From UBA3210 sp002363635 (GTDB lineage: Bacteria; Bacillota_I; Bacilli_A; RFN20; CAG-449), in the NCBI GenBank assembly GCA_946641515.1, contig CAMPBT010000002.1:124001-188000 (forward strand): DNA of 64,000 nt, in the 5' to 3' direction. A program made the position numbers and the translations under genes. Shown one piece after another: positions 16,096-25,337 of this stretch; the first letter of the stretch is position 1; every line of letters starts with the position of its first letter. The notes beneath the pieces are model-generated. The model made no database searches. It was not told the origin of the DNA and worked only from the letters and a program-made list of their open reading frames with translations.

Positions 16096-17781
16096 CTAGT
16101 TCTCATCATAATATGAATCGTATTCGGAATAATCGATATCGTCATCATATTTGTTATCGTCGTAATCTTCTTCTGCTTCAATTTCTTCGAGTTCTTCATC
16201 AGAATAAATTGGCATTGTATTTTCTGCTGGTTTAACAACAGGTTTCTTTTCTTCTGGTTTTTCTTCAGCAGGTTTTTCTTCTGCTTTCTTGTAAGATTTC
16301 TTAGCTGGTTGAGAAGCTTTCTTCTTTTCTTGTTCAATTTGTTTTTCAAGTTCTGCTAAAGAAACAACTGGTTTAGAAGGTTCTTTGATTTCAACTTTAA
16401 TATCTTCAAATTTTTCTTCTGCAACTGGTTCTTCAGTAGCAACTTCTTCAACTGGTTCGCTAGCTTCTTCTGGAAGAGGTGCAGCAGCATTAACTTCTGC
16501 TTCTACTTCATAATCATATTCTTCTTCATCAACACGTTCTGCTGCTTGAGCTTCATGAACTGCTTTAAGATCTTCATATAATTTGAGGTTTTCTTCTTGT
16601 TCTTTTCTTGATTGTTCAAGTAAGTATTCTCTTCTCTTAGCGTTGATTAATTCTTCATCAATTGGCTTCATTTCTGCTACTGTCATATATTCTAAACCTT
16701 GAGCAGCAGCTTGTTCTGAATCGATAACATTAATCTTCCAGCCAGTTAATTTAGATGCTAAGAAAACGTTAATACCACGTTTACCAATTGCAACTCTTAA
16801 ATTTTCTTTATCTACAACTGCTGTAGCTTCTTTGTGTTCTGGTTCTTGACCATCTTCACATTTTGGTAATGCTACACCGAGAACTTCACCTGGTTTTAAT
16901 GCTTCTGCAATGTATAAGCCTGGGAATTCATGATATTCGATAACATCAATCTTTTCTTTACCTAATTGACCTGTAACTTTAGAAATCTTTGTTCCTCCAG
17001 GGCCAATACATGAACCAACTGGATCAACGTTAGGATCAACTGAGATAACTGAAACTTTTGTTCTTTCACCTGCATTACGTGATGCATTCTTAACAACAAC
17101 TGTTCCATCATAGATTTCGTGAATTTCTTCTTCCATTAATCTAACAACGAATTCAGGGTTAGAACGTGTAATCTTTAATGTAGGTGCACCTTTATCAGAT
17201 GAGATACCTTGTAAATAAACTTTGATTGTTTGACCTGTTTGGAATTGTTCATCACCAATCATTTGTTTATTGAATAATGTACCTGTTGCTTTGTTATTGA
17301 AGTTAACGATTGTGAATTGTGGTTCAACTTTTTCAACTTCACCAACAAGGATTTCATCTTTTTTATCTTCGTATTGAGCTTGCATTAATGCTCTTTCAGC
17401 TTCTTTAATCTTTGAAGCGAATGTTTCACGAACATATTTGATTTCTTTTGGTGTGAATTCGTTTAAGTCTTGTTTTAATCTTAACTGATCACCAACTTTA
17501 AGACCTTTGCCTTCTTCATAATCTTCAAGTTCATCAACAGGAACCATTGTATTATCATTAAAATCTTCTGCTGAATCATCTGCGACTACATCTTTAAGAA
17601 TGAATACTTCGATGTCACCTTTGACTAAATCAAGGTTTACTTCTACCATTGTGTCTTTGTATTCACCAGTCTTGAATGGTGCTGCAAATGATGCCTTTAA
17701 AGCTTCAATTGTAGTTTCTCTTGCAATACCTTTTGCTTCTAGGTCATCAATAGCGCCTAGTAACTGTTTAAAATCTACCAT
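16096..17781 (-). CDS. nusA: Transcription termination/antitermination factor NusA
   Basis: The 561-residue protein has the NusA N-terminal RNA polymerase-binding domain, an S1 domain (VGEVEKVEPQFTIVNF), and two KH domains with GPGGTKISK and IGKRGINVFLASKL. Beyond about residue 400 comes an acidic and Lys-rich tail of some 150 residues ending in Asp/Tyr repeats. Bacillus NusA is about 370 residues, so the tail is an addition of low complexity. An AGGAGG site precedes the ATG. It stimulates pausing and intrinsic termination, and probably represses its own operon through the leader terminator at 18285-18303. Confidence 0.95.
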   Translation of the reverse strand: MVDFKQLLGAIDDLEAKGIARETTIEALKASFAAPFKTGEYKDTMVEVNLDLVKGDIEVFILKDVVADDSAEDFNDNTMVPVDELEDYEEGKGLKVGDQLRLKQDLNEFTPKEIKYVRETFASKIKEAERALMQAQYEDKKDEILVGEVEKVEPQFTIVNFNNKATGTLFNKQMIGDEQFQTGQTIKVYLQGISSDKGAPTLKITRSNPEFVVRLMEEEIHEIYDGTVVVKNASRNAGERTKVSVISVDPNVDPVGSCIGPGGTKISKVTGQLGKEKIDVIEYHEFPGLYIAEALKPGEVLGVALPKCEDGQEPEHKEATAVVDKENLRVAIGKRGINVFLASKLTGWKINVIDSEQAAAQGLEYMTVAEMKPIDEELINAKRREYLLEQSRKEQEENLKLYEDLKAVHEAQAAERVDEEEYDYEVEAEVNAAAPLPEEASEPVEEVATEEPVAEEKFEDIKVEIKEPSKPVVSLAELEKQIEQEKKKASQPAKKSYKKAEEKPAEEKPEEKKPVVKPAENTMPIYSDEELEEIEAEEDYDDNKYDDDIDYSEYDSYYDEN

Positions 17782-17790
17782 GTTTACCTC

Positions 17791-18264
17791 CTAAAATTTA
17801 ACAGCTAGATTTGCTTTAGTAATATTTGATACAGGGATTTCAACCTTCTTAGTTCTTGTCTTTACCCTGTACTGAAGAGTAATGGATGATTCATTAGCAT
17901 CAATTAAATCTCCAGTGTAATCGTTCAAACCATCAATTGGATTTCTTAGTTTTACGAAGATGTATTTACCAACGTATTTAGGGAAAGTTGAGAAATCAGT
18001 GATTGGCTTTTCCGCTCCAGAAGTTGAAACGTCGAGAACGTAGTTTTCACTTATTAAATCAATTTCATCTAACTTAGCAGAAATTAAATCAGAAACCCTT
18101 ACTACATCATCTAAGTTAGCGATGTCATCTTCTTTTTCGATGTAAACGACAAGATAATTTTCTCTACCTCTTCTTTCGAAATCAAAGCGATCAAGTAATA
18201 GGCCAGATTCTTTAACTACTGGTTCAATGTAAGATCTAACTTTTTGCAATAACTCTTTATCCAT
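17791..18264 (-). CDS. rimP: Ribosome maturation factor RimP
   Basis: This 157-residue protein has the two RimP domains: an alpha-beta N-terminal half (GLLLDRFDFERRGRENYL, VVRVSDLISAKLDE) and a C-terminal SH3-like half. It takes part in 30S assembly. It is first in the rimP-nusA-ylxR-ylxQ-infB-rbfA operon and has a strong GAAGGAGG site. Confidence 0.93.
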   Translation of the reverse strand: MDKELLQKVRSYIEPVVKESGLLLDRFDFERRGRENYLVVYIEKEDDIANLDDVVRVSDLISAKLDEIDLISENYVLDVSTSGAEKPITDFSTFPKYVGKYIFVKLRNPIDGLNDYTGDLIDANESSITLQYRVKTRTKKVEIPVSNITKANLAVKF

Positions 18265-18284
18265 ATGCCTCCTTCAAAAAGAAA

Positions 18285-18303
18285 AGTGAACCGATGGCTC
18301 ACT
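18285..18303 (-). terminator. Leader terminator (attenuator) before rimP
   Basis: AGTGAGCC pairs with GGTTCACT (one G-U) around ATC, then TTTCTTTTT on the minus strand, between the promoter and the rimP ribosome binding site. In Bacillus subtilis the corresponding operon leader carries a NusA-dependent terminator that autoregulates nusA. Confidence 0.7.
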
Positions 18304-18351
18304 TCGATAAATCAATGAGTTTTATATTAAACATAAGTTTAATACACCATC

Positions 18352-18380
18352 AAGATAACATTATTTTGCCACTTTGACAA
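18352..18380 (-). promoter_or_regulatory. Promoter of the rimP-nusA-infB operon
   Basis: TTGTCA (18375-18380), 17 bases, TATCTT (18352-18357) on the minus strand. Confidence 0.65.
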
Positions 18381-18488
18381 TATAATTTGGTTAAAATAAT
18401 TATCTTTGATGTTAATATTAAGAAAAAATCCTATAATTAAAGTAACAAATATATCTATATTTGGTTAAGTTTTATTGAGGTATCACTT

Positions 18489-20399
18489 ATGGCAAATTAC
18501 GAAGATAACAAAATTGTCGATTACGAATCAAATACTTCTCTATACAAGATGGATGAAAAAAAAGATAAGAAACACATAGTAAAAGAAGTTTTATTTTGGG
18601 TCTTCTTCCCTATAGTATTCTTACTATTAAGTGCGATTCTTATTTTCTACATGGATTTAACAGATGGTCCACTCATCTTCTTCATTTTAATGTTACTACT
18701 CTTAGTAACGCTTGCAGTACTTCGTATCATCTTTAGAAAAAAGAAATGGTATATCGGGGTTGCCACTTGGATAGGATTTATTGTATTAAGCACTTTAATT
18801 CTAGATTTTTCTAAACCAGGTCTAGAATATAGACCTGCAGTATTAAATGCAAGTCCAGAAAAGACCGAAGTACTCTCTTTAAAAGATGGTAAAGTTCAAG
18901 GCGTTTATAACGAAGATAAATCAGTAATGGTATATGCTGGTATTCCATACGCTAAAGCACCTATTGGTGACTTAAGATGGAAAGAGCCTCAAGATGTAGA
19001 GCCTTGGAATGATGTACTAGATTGTTCATATTTTAGAGCCAAATCAATGCAAAAAACATATGATTCAGTTACTAATAATTTAGTAGATATATACGCTCAA
19101 AAATCATGGCATCCAAATTATTTAGAGCAAAAGATTGAAATCTCATCTGAAGATTCTCTCTACGTCAATATTTGGAAACCTAATACAACTGAAACTAATT
19201 TACCTGTTCTTGTTTATATCCACGGAGGTTCATTAACTACCGGCTCTCCTTCATTTTATGCATATAATGGAGAAAATATGGCCAAAAACGGCATTATTCA
19301 AGTTAATATTTCTTATCGTCTTGGAGTATTTGGTTATCTAGCATTAGAAGAACTTCAAAATGAATCTCCTAACCATACTACTGGAAACTATGGATTACTC
19401 GATCAAATCAAAGCTCTTGAATGGATAAATGAAAATATCGAATCCTTTGGAGGAAATAAAAACAATATCACTATTGCAGGTGAATCTGCAGGTTCTTCTT
19501 CAGTAAGCGCAATATGTGCTTCTCCACTTGCAAAAGGTTTATTCCAAAAAGCTATTGGAGAATCTTCTTCAGTAGTTCTTACTACTCCTCCACATACATT
19601 TAGAACATTAGAAAGTGCTAAAGCAGTAGGAAGATCCGTCTTAACTGAATTTAATTGTAAAAATGTCAGTGAATTACGTAAGATTTCCGCGGACGAATTA
19701 GTTAATACAAAATCCACTAACTCTTCAATGACAGTTGATGGTTATGCTCTTCCTAAAACACCATATCAACTCTATTTAGATGGAGAAGCAAGTGATGTCC
19801 CATTATTAAATGGTTTTAACTCAATGGAAGCAGATGCATTCACTGTTCCAACATATTTATCTTCTGGTCAACCAAATGTTTCTAACTCTAAAGCTAGATT
19901 AATTACAGTATTTAATGATGAAGATATCGTTAATAAAATGATGGCAACTCAGTCTTGGAATAACGACGAAGAAGCATTTAGATCATTTAACAATATTATT
20001 GCAACATACTGGTTTGCTCATCCTCATTATTCTTGGAGTAAAGCAATTAAAGAAAATTATTCTTCACCAGTCTACACATATTATTTTGATAAAGAAAATG
20101 GATATTATTCAGGCTACCATTCAGGTGAACTTCCATATGTATTTAATACATTAAGTCGTAATAAGAATTTAACTTTCGCATATGATGAATCTGATTACAA
20201 TCTAGCAAAAACTATGAATTCAGCCTGGGCAGCATTCATTAAAACCGGTAACCCTTCAACTTCATCATTAACTTGGGAAGAATGGGACAAAGACCAAACT
20301 AACGTTATGCATTTTGGTAGCACTGTTGAAATGATGAAAGATAAATATTCTGATTTATATAAAATCTTTGAAGAATATTATTCTAAAGCTTCAGTTTAA
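18489..20399 (+). CDS. Membrane-anchored type B carboxylesterase
   Basis: The 636-residue protein begins with a charged 30-residue cytoplasmic stretch and three hydrophobic segments (about residues 33-55, 60-80, 88-108). A complete carboxylesterase/lipase domain follows: PVLVYIHGGSL oxyanion region, the nucleophile elbow GESAGSSSV (about residue 333), and the His in YHSGELPYVF. It would hydrolyse carboxylic esters outside the membrane. The N-terminal membrane module is unusual for the family, where a signal peptide is common. A GAGGT site precedes the ATG. The gene is alone and its 3' end overlaps comEC on the other strand by 17 bases. Confidence 0.88.
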   Translation: MANYEDNKIVDYESNTSLYKMDEKKDKKHIVKEVLFWVFFPIVFLLLSAILIFYMDLTDGPLIFFILMLLLLVTLAVLRIIFRKKKWYIGVATWIGFIVLSTLILDFSKPGLEYRPAVLNASPEKTEVLSLKDGKVQGVYNEDKSVMVYAGIPYAKAPIGDLRWKEPQDVEPWNDVLDCSYFRAKSMQKTYDSVTNNLVDIYAQKSWHPNYLEQKIEISSEDSLYVNIWKPNTTETNLPVLVYIHGGSLTTGSPSFYAYNGENMAKNGIIQVNISYRLGVFGYLALEELQNESPNHTTGNYGLLDQIKALEWINENIESFGGNKNNITIAGESAGSSSVSAICASPLAKGLFQKAIGESSSVVLTTPPHTFRTLESAKAVGRSVLTEFNCKNVSELRKISADELVNTKSTNSSMTVDGYALPKTPYQLYLDGEASDVPLLNGFNSMEADAFTVPTYLSSGQPNVSNSKARLITVFNDEDIVNKMMATQSWNNDEEAFRSFNNIIATYWFAHPHYSWSKAIKENYSSPVYTYYFDKENGYYSGYHSGELPYVFNTLSRNKNLTFAYDESDYNLAKTMNSAWAAFIKTGNPSTSSLTWEEWDKDQTNVMHFGSTVEMMKDKYSDLYKIFEEYYSKASV

Positions 20400-22389
20400 T
20401 AGTTCCCTCTTCATCAGTTCTTCTATAAGGTAAATTTAATTTTTCTAAACGTACAACCACTTCTTTATTCGGGTGGTTGTATTTATTTTTTAAGCCACAA
20501 GAAATAATACTTATTTTTGGTTTATATGTATTTAATAATTCATATGAAGATGATGTAGATGAACCATGATGTCCTAGTTTTAATATATCTACTTTTAATT
20601 TTGGATAGTCGTTAACTATCTTTTTTTCTATGCTCGTAGGTGCATCTCCCATTAACATAATCCCTTTATTATTAATTGAAGTATATAAAACTAAGGAATA
20701 ATCATTTTCTTCTTTCCACATTGATGAATAAGTATTTAGATTAAAGAATTTAATATCAGTAAATGATTTTACTTTAAAATTATTTTCTTCAATTATTTCT
20801 CCTATATAAAAATGTTCTTTTAAAGATTCTAACGCTCCAAAATGGTCATAGTCATGATGAGTAATAAAGACTGCATCCAGTTTATATATTCCGTTCTTCT
20901 TAAAATAAGGAATTAATGTTTCTAAGGCAAGATCTATAGAACTAACTCCTCCAGTATCAATTAGATATGACTTACCTTTATTAACAATTAAGGTTGAATC
21001 ACCTTGTCCTACATTAATAAAAGAAATATATGAGCTATATTTATTTTCTATCGGTAATAAAGAAATTAATATTAATGTAGTTAATCCTCCTAAAGAATAT
21101 AAAGTCTTCTTTTTTCTTTTAGTTTCAATAAAATAAATACCTAAAAATAGGAATAAATAATATAAAATAACAAGACCTATATTAAATCTAGAAGTATAGA
21201 TTTTTATATTAACTTTATCAAAATTTACTAGTAAAAAATAAAAACCATTAGATAAGATTTTAAAGATTGGCCATAAAGGTATAAGAAGGCCAATTAAGCC
21301 TAAAATAAAAATTATTAAAATAAGAGGACTAATTACTAATGCAAAAGGTAATGACAATAAACAAAAATAACCATTACTAATTAGTAACAAAGGAATGAAA
21401 TATAAATTGATAATAACAATATAATAAAACTTTCTTTTATCAGTTCTAAAAGTTAAGGCTCCCTCTTTAGAATACATTAGTAGTAAATATAATGGTAAAG
21501 AATAATAAAAATTAATAGATGAAAAATAAGATGGAAATATTAATCCTATAAAAATATAAGTTATCCCTAGCAAATCTATTTTAGATAATTTATTTTTAAA
21601 AAAATTATAATTTATAAAAACTAATATTTTTAAGAGTACTAATTTAATTAATGACAATTTATAATTTGAAATAATTAAAAAGAAAATACTAAAGAAAATA
21701 CTCACTTTATTTATTGTCTTTTCTTTACATTTTATACCTACTATTTTTTCAATAATCTCAAGTAAGAAATAAACGTGGAAAGATGATATTGACAAATAAT
21801 AACTAAGCGAAGAAGAATATATTAAAGACGAATAATCTTTTGATGAAGATAAATTAAATAATAAAGTCGATAGGATAGATTTAGTATTAGTATCATATAA
21901 ACTTAAATTATTATTTATTAAATGTTTGATTCTAAATAACGATAAAAAATGTGGAGTAATTGATGCATTATTAATCATCTTTTTTACTCCATATGTTTTT
22001 AAATATTCATTAAAATTAAACTGACTTTCGTAATAAGTAAATGCTGCTTTTTCAACTTTTCCATCCACAGTTAAAATATCAAATACTTCATAAGTATTTA
22101 ACTCGTTATAAACATAATATCTGCCGCTTATAGTTTGAAGGATGAAATAGGAATTTTTAGAAACAATTACCACTCCAAAATGTGAGTCATAACTTAAATA
22201 AATTAAAGTTAAAAGTTCTAAAGATAATCCAAGGATGAAGAATATGCATGATAATATTATACTTCTCTTTGTAGATTTACAAAAATAACTGAAAACAAAA
22301 AGCAAGACTATCCCTAGAACTTTTATATACCAATGGTTAAGAAAGCTGACTCCTAACCAAAAGTAAGCAAAGAATAATAAGAAATTCAT
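20383..22389 (-). CDS. comEC: DNA uptake channel protein ComEC/Rec2
   Basis: The 668-residue polytopic protein has an N-terminal hydrophobic region, a central competence domain with many membrane segments (about residues 165-440), and a C-terminal metallo-beta-lactamase-like domain with FINVGQGDSTLI, TGG, THHDYDHFGAL and LGHHGSSTSS. The ligand set looks complete, as in active nuclease-like forms. It forms the inner-membrane channel for transforming DNA. The start overlaps the comEA stop by one base, so the two are coupled. The 3' end overlaps the convergent carboxylesterase gene. Confidence 0.93.
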   Translation of the reverse strand: MNFLLFFAYFWLGVSFLNHWYIKVLGIVLLFVFSYFCKSTKRSIILSCIFFILGLSLELLTLIYLSYDSHFGVVIVSKNSYFILQTISGRYYVYNELNTYEVFDILTVDGKVEKAAFTYYESQFNFNEYLKTYGVKKMINNASITPHFLSLFRIKHLINNNLSLYDTNTKSILSTLLFNLSSSKDYSSLIYSSSLSYYLSISSFHVYFLLEIIEKIVGIKCKEKTINKVSIFFSIFFLIISNYKLSLIKLVLLKILVFINYNFFKNKLSKIDLLGITYIFIGLIFPSYFSSINFYYSLPLYLLLMYSKEGALTFRTDKRKFYYIVIINLYFIPLLLISNGYFCLLSLPFALVISPLILIIFILGLIGLLIPLWPIFKILSNGFYFLLVNFDKVNIKIYTSRFNIGLVILYYLFLFLGIYFIETKRKKKTLYSLGGLTTLILISLLPIENKYSSYISFINVGQGDSTLIVNKGKSYLIDTGGVSSIDLALETLIPYFKKNGIYKLDAVFITHHDYDHFGALESLKEHFYIGEIIEENNFKVKSFTDIKFFNLNTYSSMWKEENDYSLVLYTSINNKGIMLMGDAPTSIEKKIVNDYPKLKVDILKLGHHGSSTSSSYELLNTYKPKISIISCGLKNKYNHPNKEVVVRLEKLNLPYRRTDEEGTIKLKL

Positions 22390-22943
22390 TAATTAGACAA
22401 GATTATATAATCACGGATTTTTTCAAATGTTTTACTACCTATGCCTAATACATTTTGGATTTCTTCTAACACTTTAAATTCACCATTTGCTTCTCTATAT
22501 GCAACAATTCTTTCCGCTAAAGTTTGAGACAAACCTGGAATTGAAGCAAGTTCATTTGCAGTTGCAGTATTAATATTTACTTTAGTATCTGTATCATCAA
22601 TAACACAACTTTGGGTATAACCACTTACTGCAGGAACATAAATAGTAATACTTTCATTTAAAACATAATCCTCATTCACACCTCTTTTATCTGCAGAAGA
22701 AGTAAGCCCTCCTGCTTTTTCAAGTGCATCAGATAATGTTTGTCCTGGTTCTAAAGTATATGTTCCTTCTTTAATTACTTGTCCTTTTAAAGTAACTGCA
22801 ATACTACCTTCATCTAATGAAGTGATGTTAGGATCATCTGAGTCATATGATTTGTTAATTTTAGGGTCCAATGTCATAAGTCCAGCGACCACAATGAACA
22901 AACCAACTATTCCTCCAATAATAACTTTTACAATTAATGCCAT
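22389..22943 (-). CDS. comEA: Competence DNA-binding protein ComEA
   Basis: This 184-residue protein has one N-terminal membrane anchor (about residues 5-25), an SLBB-type domain (ITVTLKGQVIKEGTY-like stretch, about 47-110) and a C-terminal helix-hairpin-helix DNA-binding domain (NINTATANELASIPGLSQ, about 124-184). It receives double-stranded DNA outside the membrane. It is paired with comEC. Its ribosome binding site GGGAGG lies in the 3' arm of the hairpin at 22952-22978. Confidence 0.93.
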   Translation of the reverse strand: MALIVKVIIGGIVGLFIVVAGLMTLDPKINKSYDSDDPNITSLDEGSIAVTLKGQVIKEGTYTLEPGQTLSDALEKAGGLTSSADKRGVNEDYVLNESITIYVPAVSGYTQSCVIDDTDTKVNINTATANELASIPGLSQTLAERIVAYREANGEFKVLEEIQNVLGIGSKTFEKIRDYIILSN

Positions 22944-22951
22944 AAAAAAAC

Positions 22952-22978
22952 CTCCCTTCTATTTAATCTATTAGGGAG
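22952..22978 (-). terminator. Hairpin serving as greA terminator and comEA ribosome binding site
   Basis: CTCCCT and AGGGAG form the stem; GTTTTTTT and then the comEA ATG follow on the minus strand. The 3' arm is the Shine-Dalgarno. Confidence 0.6.
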
Positions 22979-23003
22979 ATTTTCTAAAAATACCAAAAAT
23001 TTT

Positions 23004-23498
23004 TTATTTAATTTCTTCAGCTGTGACTTTAAGGATTGTTACTTCGTAAGGTCTAATAGCTTTAATTTGAACTGTTTCACCAACCGCTTTACCTAAAATA
23101 GCTGCTGCTAAAGGTGATTCGTTTGAAATCTTGTGTGCGAGTGGATCTGTTTCAGTTGAACCAACAATCATATAATGAGCATCTGATAACTTGCCACCTT
23201 TGTTAACTTTTAAGTAAACATAGTAACCATTTTTAACGATGTTTGATTCACCAGTTGCATCTTCAATGAATTCAACATTGTTGATCATGTATAAGATTTC
23301 TTCAAGTCTCTTATTTAATTCAACTAATTTATGTTTGTTTGAAGTATAGTCAGCGTTTTCTGATAAGTCACCATATGATTTAGCAACTTTAACAGCTTCG
23401 TCTGTTGCTGGAATTTCTACTTCTACTAATTGTTTCTTTTCTGCGAGTAATTCTTCATAACCTTTGTGTGTTAAGAAAACTTTTTCCTGTTTTGCCAT
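23004..23498 (-). CDS. greA: Transcription elongation factor GreA
   Basis: The 164-residue protein has the N-terminal coiled coil with acidic tip (SYGDLSENADY) and the C-terminal FKBP-like domain (SPLAAAILGKAVGETV). It rescues backtracked RNA polymerase by stimulating transcript cleavage. The length is near the usual 158. GAAGGAG precedes the ATG. Confidence 0.96.
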   Translation of the reverse strand: MAKQEKVFLTHKGYEELLAEKKQLVEVEIPATDEAVKVAKSYGDLSENADYTSNKHKLVELNKRLEEILYMINNVEFIEDATGESNIVKNGYYVYLKVNKGGKLSDAHYMIVGSTETDPLAHKISNESPLAAAILGKAVGETVQIKAIRPYEVTILKVTAEEIK

Positions 23499-23582
23499 AG
23501 ATTATTCTCCTTCAATTTTGAACGCCCTTAATTATATCATAATTTTGTTTAAATACTAGATATTTGATTAATTATTGTTTGT

Positions 23583-24548
23583 TTATTTCTCTTTTACTTC
23601 ACTTTTAGTGAATACTTTATTCTCTTTGTGCACTTTTATCCATTCATTTAATGGTAATTGAGCAAGAACAACTGCACTAAAAATAATTATACAGCCAATT
23701 AATTCTGCAGTATGCATTTCTTGTTTTAATACAAAGACACCAAAGATTAATGAGAAGACACTTTCTAAGGACATAATTAATCCTGCGATAGTTTCTGGAA
23801 TATATTTTTGAGTTACGTTTTGTAATGTATATCCTATTGCCGCGGAAATTACCCCAATATAGAATAAAGAAGGTGTCGCGTTTAATATCCCTTCCCAAGT
23901 AACTTGACCTTTATCCACAAATAGAGCAATTAAGCCAGAAATAATACTTGAATAGATTAATTGAACTAAGGATAAATCGACTGGATCTAGATGCTTTTCA
24001 TTTACTAAATAATTAACACACATAATTTGAATAGCATAAGAAAATGCACTTCCAAATAAGATAGAATCAGACCATTCAAAAGATAGTCCTCCATCTGTAC
24101 ATAGCAAATAAACTCCACACATTGCAATCACTACTGCTAGATAAGTATTCCACGAACTATATTTCTTAAAGAAAAGGCTAATAATAGGAATAATTAAAAT
24201 ATAGGATGTAGTAATAAATCCAGTCTTTCCTACTGTATGATAGACAAGTCCATATTGTTGTAAAACACCACCCGCACATAGCATTAATCCACATATAAAT
24301 CCACCAACAAGAAGATCTTTAGAAAAGAAATTATTCTTATTATTACCCTCTTCTTTATCATCTTTCTTTTTATGACAATGTCGATAAATTACTACAGGAG
24401 CTAAAGCAATACTTGCAAATAAGAATCTAATAGCAGAGATAGTAAATGAAGGAATATATTTAATTGCAATATCTTGAAACACAAAAGCTAGTCCCCAAAT
24501 AATAGAGACTAGTAATAATATCGAAGATGCAAATATTTGTTTTTTCAT
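23583..24548 (-). CDS. DMT/EamA family transporter
   Basis: This 321-residue polytopic protein has about ten membrane segments in two EamA repeats (IIWGLAFVFQDIAI in the first; VISAAIGYTLQNVTQKYIPE in the second). Such proteins export metabolites or amino acids; the substrate cannot be read here. A His/Lys/Asp-rich cytoplasmic loop lies at about residues 58-75. A strong hairpin with a U-tract sits between the upstream DUF4956 gene and this start, so it is probably separately regulated. Confidence 0.88.
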   Translation of the reverse strand: MKKQIFASSILLLVSIIWGLAFVFQDIAIKYIPSFTISAIRFLFASIALAPVVIYRHCHKKKDDKEEGNNKNNFFSKDLLVGGFICGLMLCAGGVLQQYGLVYHTVGKTGFITTSYILIIPIISLFFKKYSSWNTYLAVVIAMCGVYLLCTDGGLSFEWSDSILFGSAFSYAIQIMCVNYLVNEKHLDPVDLSLVQLIYSSIISGLIALFVDKGQVTWEGILNATPSLFYIGVISAAIGYTLQNVTQKYIPETIAGLIMSLESVFSLIFGVFVLKQEMHTAELIGCIIIFSAVVLAQLPLNEWIKVHKENKVFTKSEVKEK

Positions 24549-24556
24549 AAATAAAA

Positions 24557-24605
24557 ATTGAATCCAACCTTATTCATTCTAGTAAGAATGAGAGTCAAAT
24601 TCAAT
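24557..24605 (-). terminator. Terminator downstream of the VTC/DUF4956 pair
   Basis: The outer stem ATTGAAT with ATTCAAT encloses an inner hairpin CATTCT-TACT-AGAATG; TTTTTATTT follows on the minus strand. Confidence 0.7.
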
Positions 24606-24616
24606 CTTTATATTAA

Positions 24617-25333
24617 TTACTCTTCAATGTAGTCAAAACGTTTTGAATTCATTTGGATATTTAAATTACCATTGATTGCACGTAATTCATCAATTAATTC
24701 TTTTTGAGAAACTCCATTTTTAAGTTCAATTGTATAAGATAAAGTAAACATTGTACCTAAATCTGAAGTTCTAATTTTCTTTAAGAATACCTTATTTGTA
24801 TATTTCTTAAATGTATCTACAAAGCATGTTTCATAATCAATATCTTCTGGAATAGTAACTTTTAATGAATATTGATTTCTTGAAACAAATGGGAAGTTGA
24901 TAAATTTTAATACAACTAAGACAACGATTAATAGGGCAACAATAATTACTGCATATCCTACAAAGCCTAAACCTAATGCTGTACCTAAAGCAGTCATAAA
25001 GAATAAATAAGTTAATTCTTCTGAAGATCTAGGAGCACTTCTCCATCTAGTCATTGTGAAGATGCTTGCAACGGCTACCCCTGCTCTTAAAAGTTTAGCC
25101 TCTGTATCTGTCGCACTTAATACTCCAGTTAAATAGAAAGCAATTAACATAAGTGCAGTTGCAACAAATGGATAAATAACTAAAGTAATTGTATATTCTC
25201 TAGAATAGCCTTGTTCTTTCTTTAGTAATGCATAAACTACTGAGAAAACAAAACCTAAACCTAAAGAACTAAGTAATAAGACAATAATTTTCCAAGCTTC
25301 GATTGTCTCTAAAGATAAAATTGATCCAAACAT
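24617..25333 (-). CDS. DUF4956 membrane protein
   Basis: This protein has an N-terminal hydrophobic half with about four membrane segments and a soluble C-terminal half with the conserved TRWRSAPRSSEELTYLF between them, as in DUF4956. The family usually lies beside a VTC-type polyphosphate polymerase gene, as here, so a joint role in polyphosphate is plausible but unproven. I chose the ATG at 25333, which follows GAGAGGAG; an in-frame GTG at 25351 lies inside the VTC gene without a ribosome binding site. Confidence 0.85.
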   Translation of the reverse strand: MFGSILSLETIEAWKIIVLLLSSLGLGFVFSVVYALLKKEQGYSREYTITLVIYPFVATALMLIAFYLTGVLSATDTEAKLLRAGVAVASIFTMTRWRSAPRSSEELTYLFFMTALGTALGLGFVGYAVIIVALLIVVLVVLKFINFPFVSRNQYSLKVTIPEDIDYETCFVDTFKKYTNKVFLKKIRTSDLGTMFTLSYTIELKNGVSQKELIDELRAINGNLNIQMNSKRFDYIEE

Positions 25334-25337
25334 ATTA

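Noticed and set aside
16089..16349. Minus-strand ORF of 86 codons rich in Lys/Asn
   Set aside because: It is a frame shadow of the low-complexity tail of NusA.
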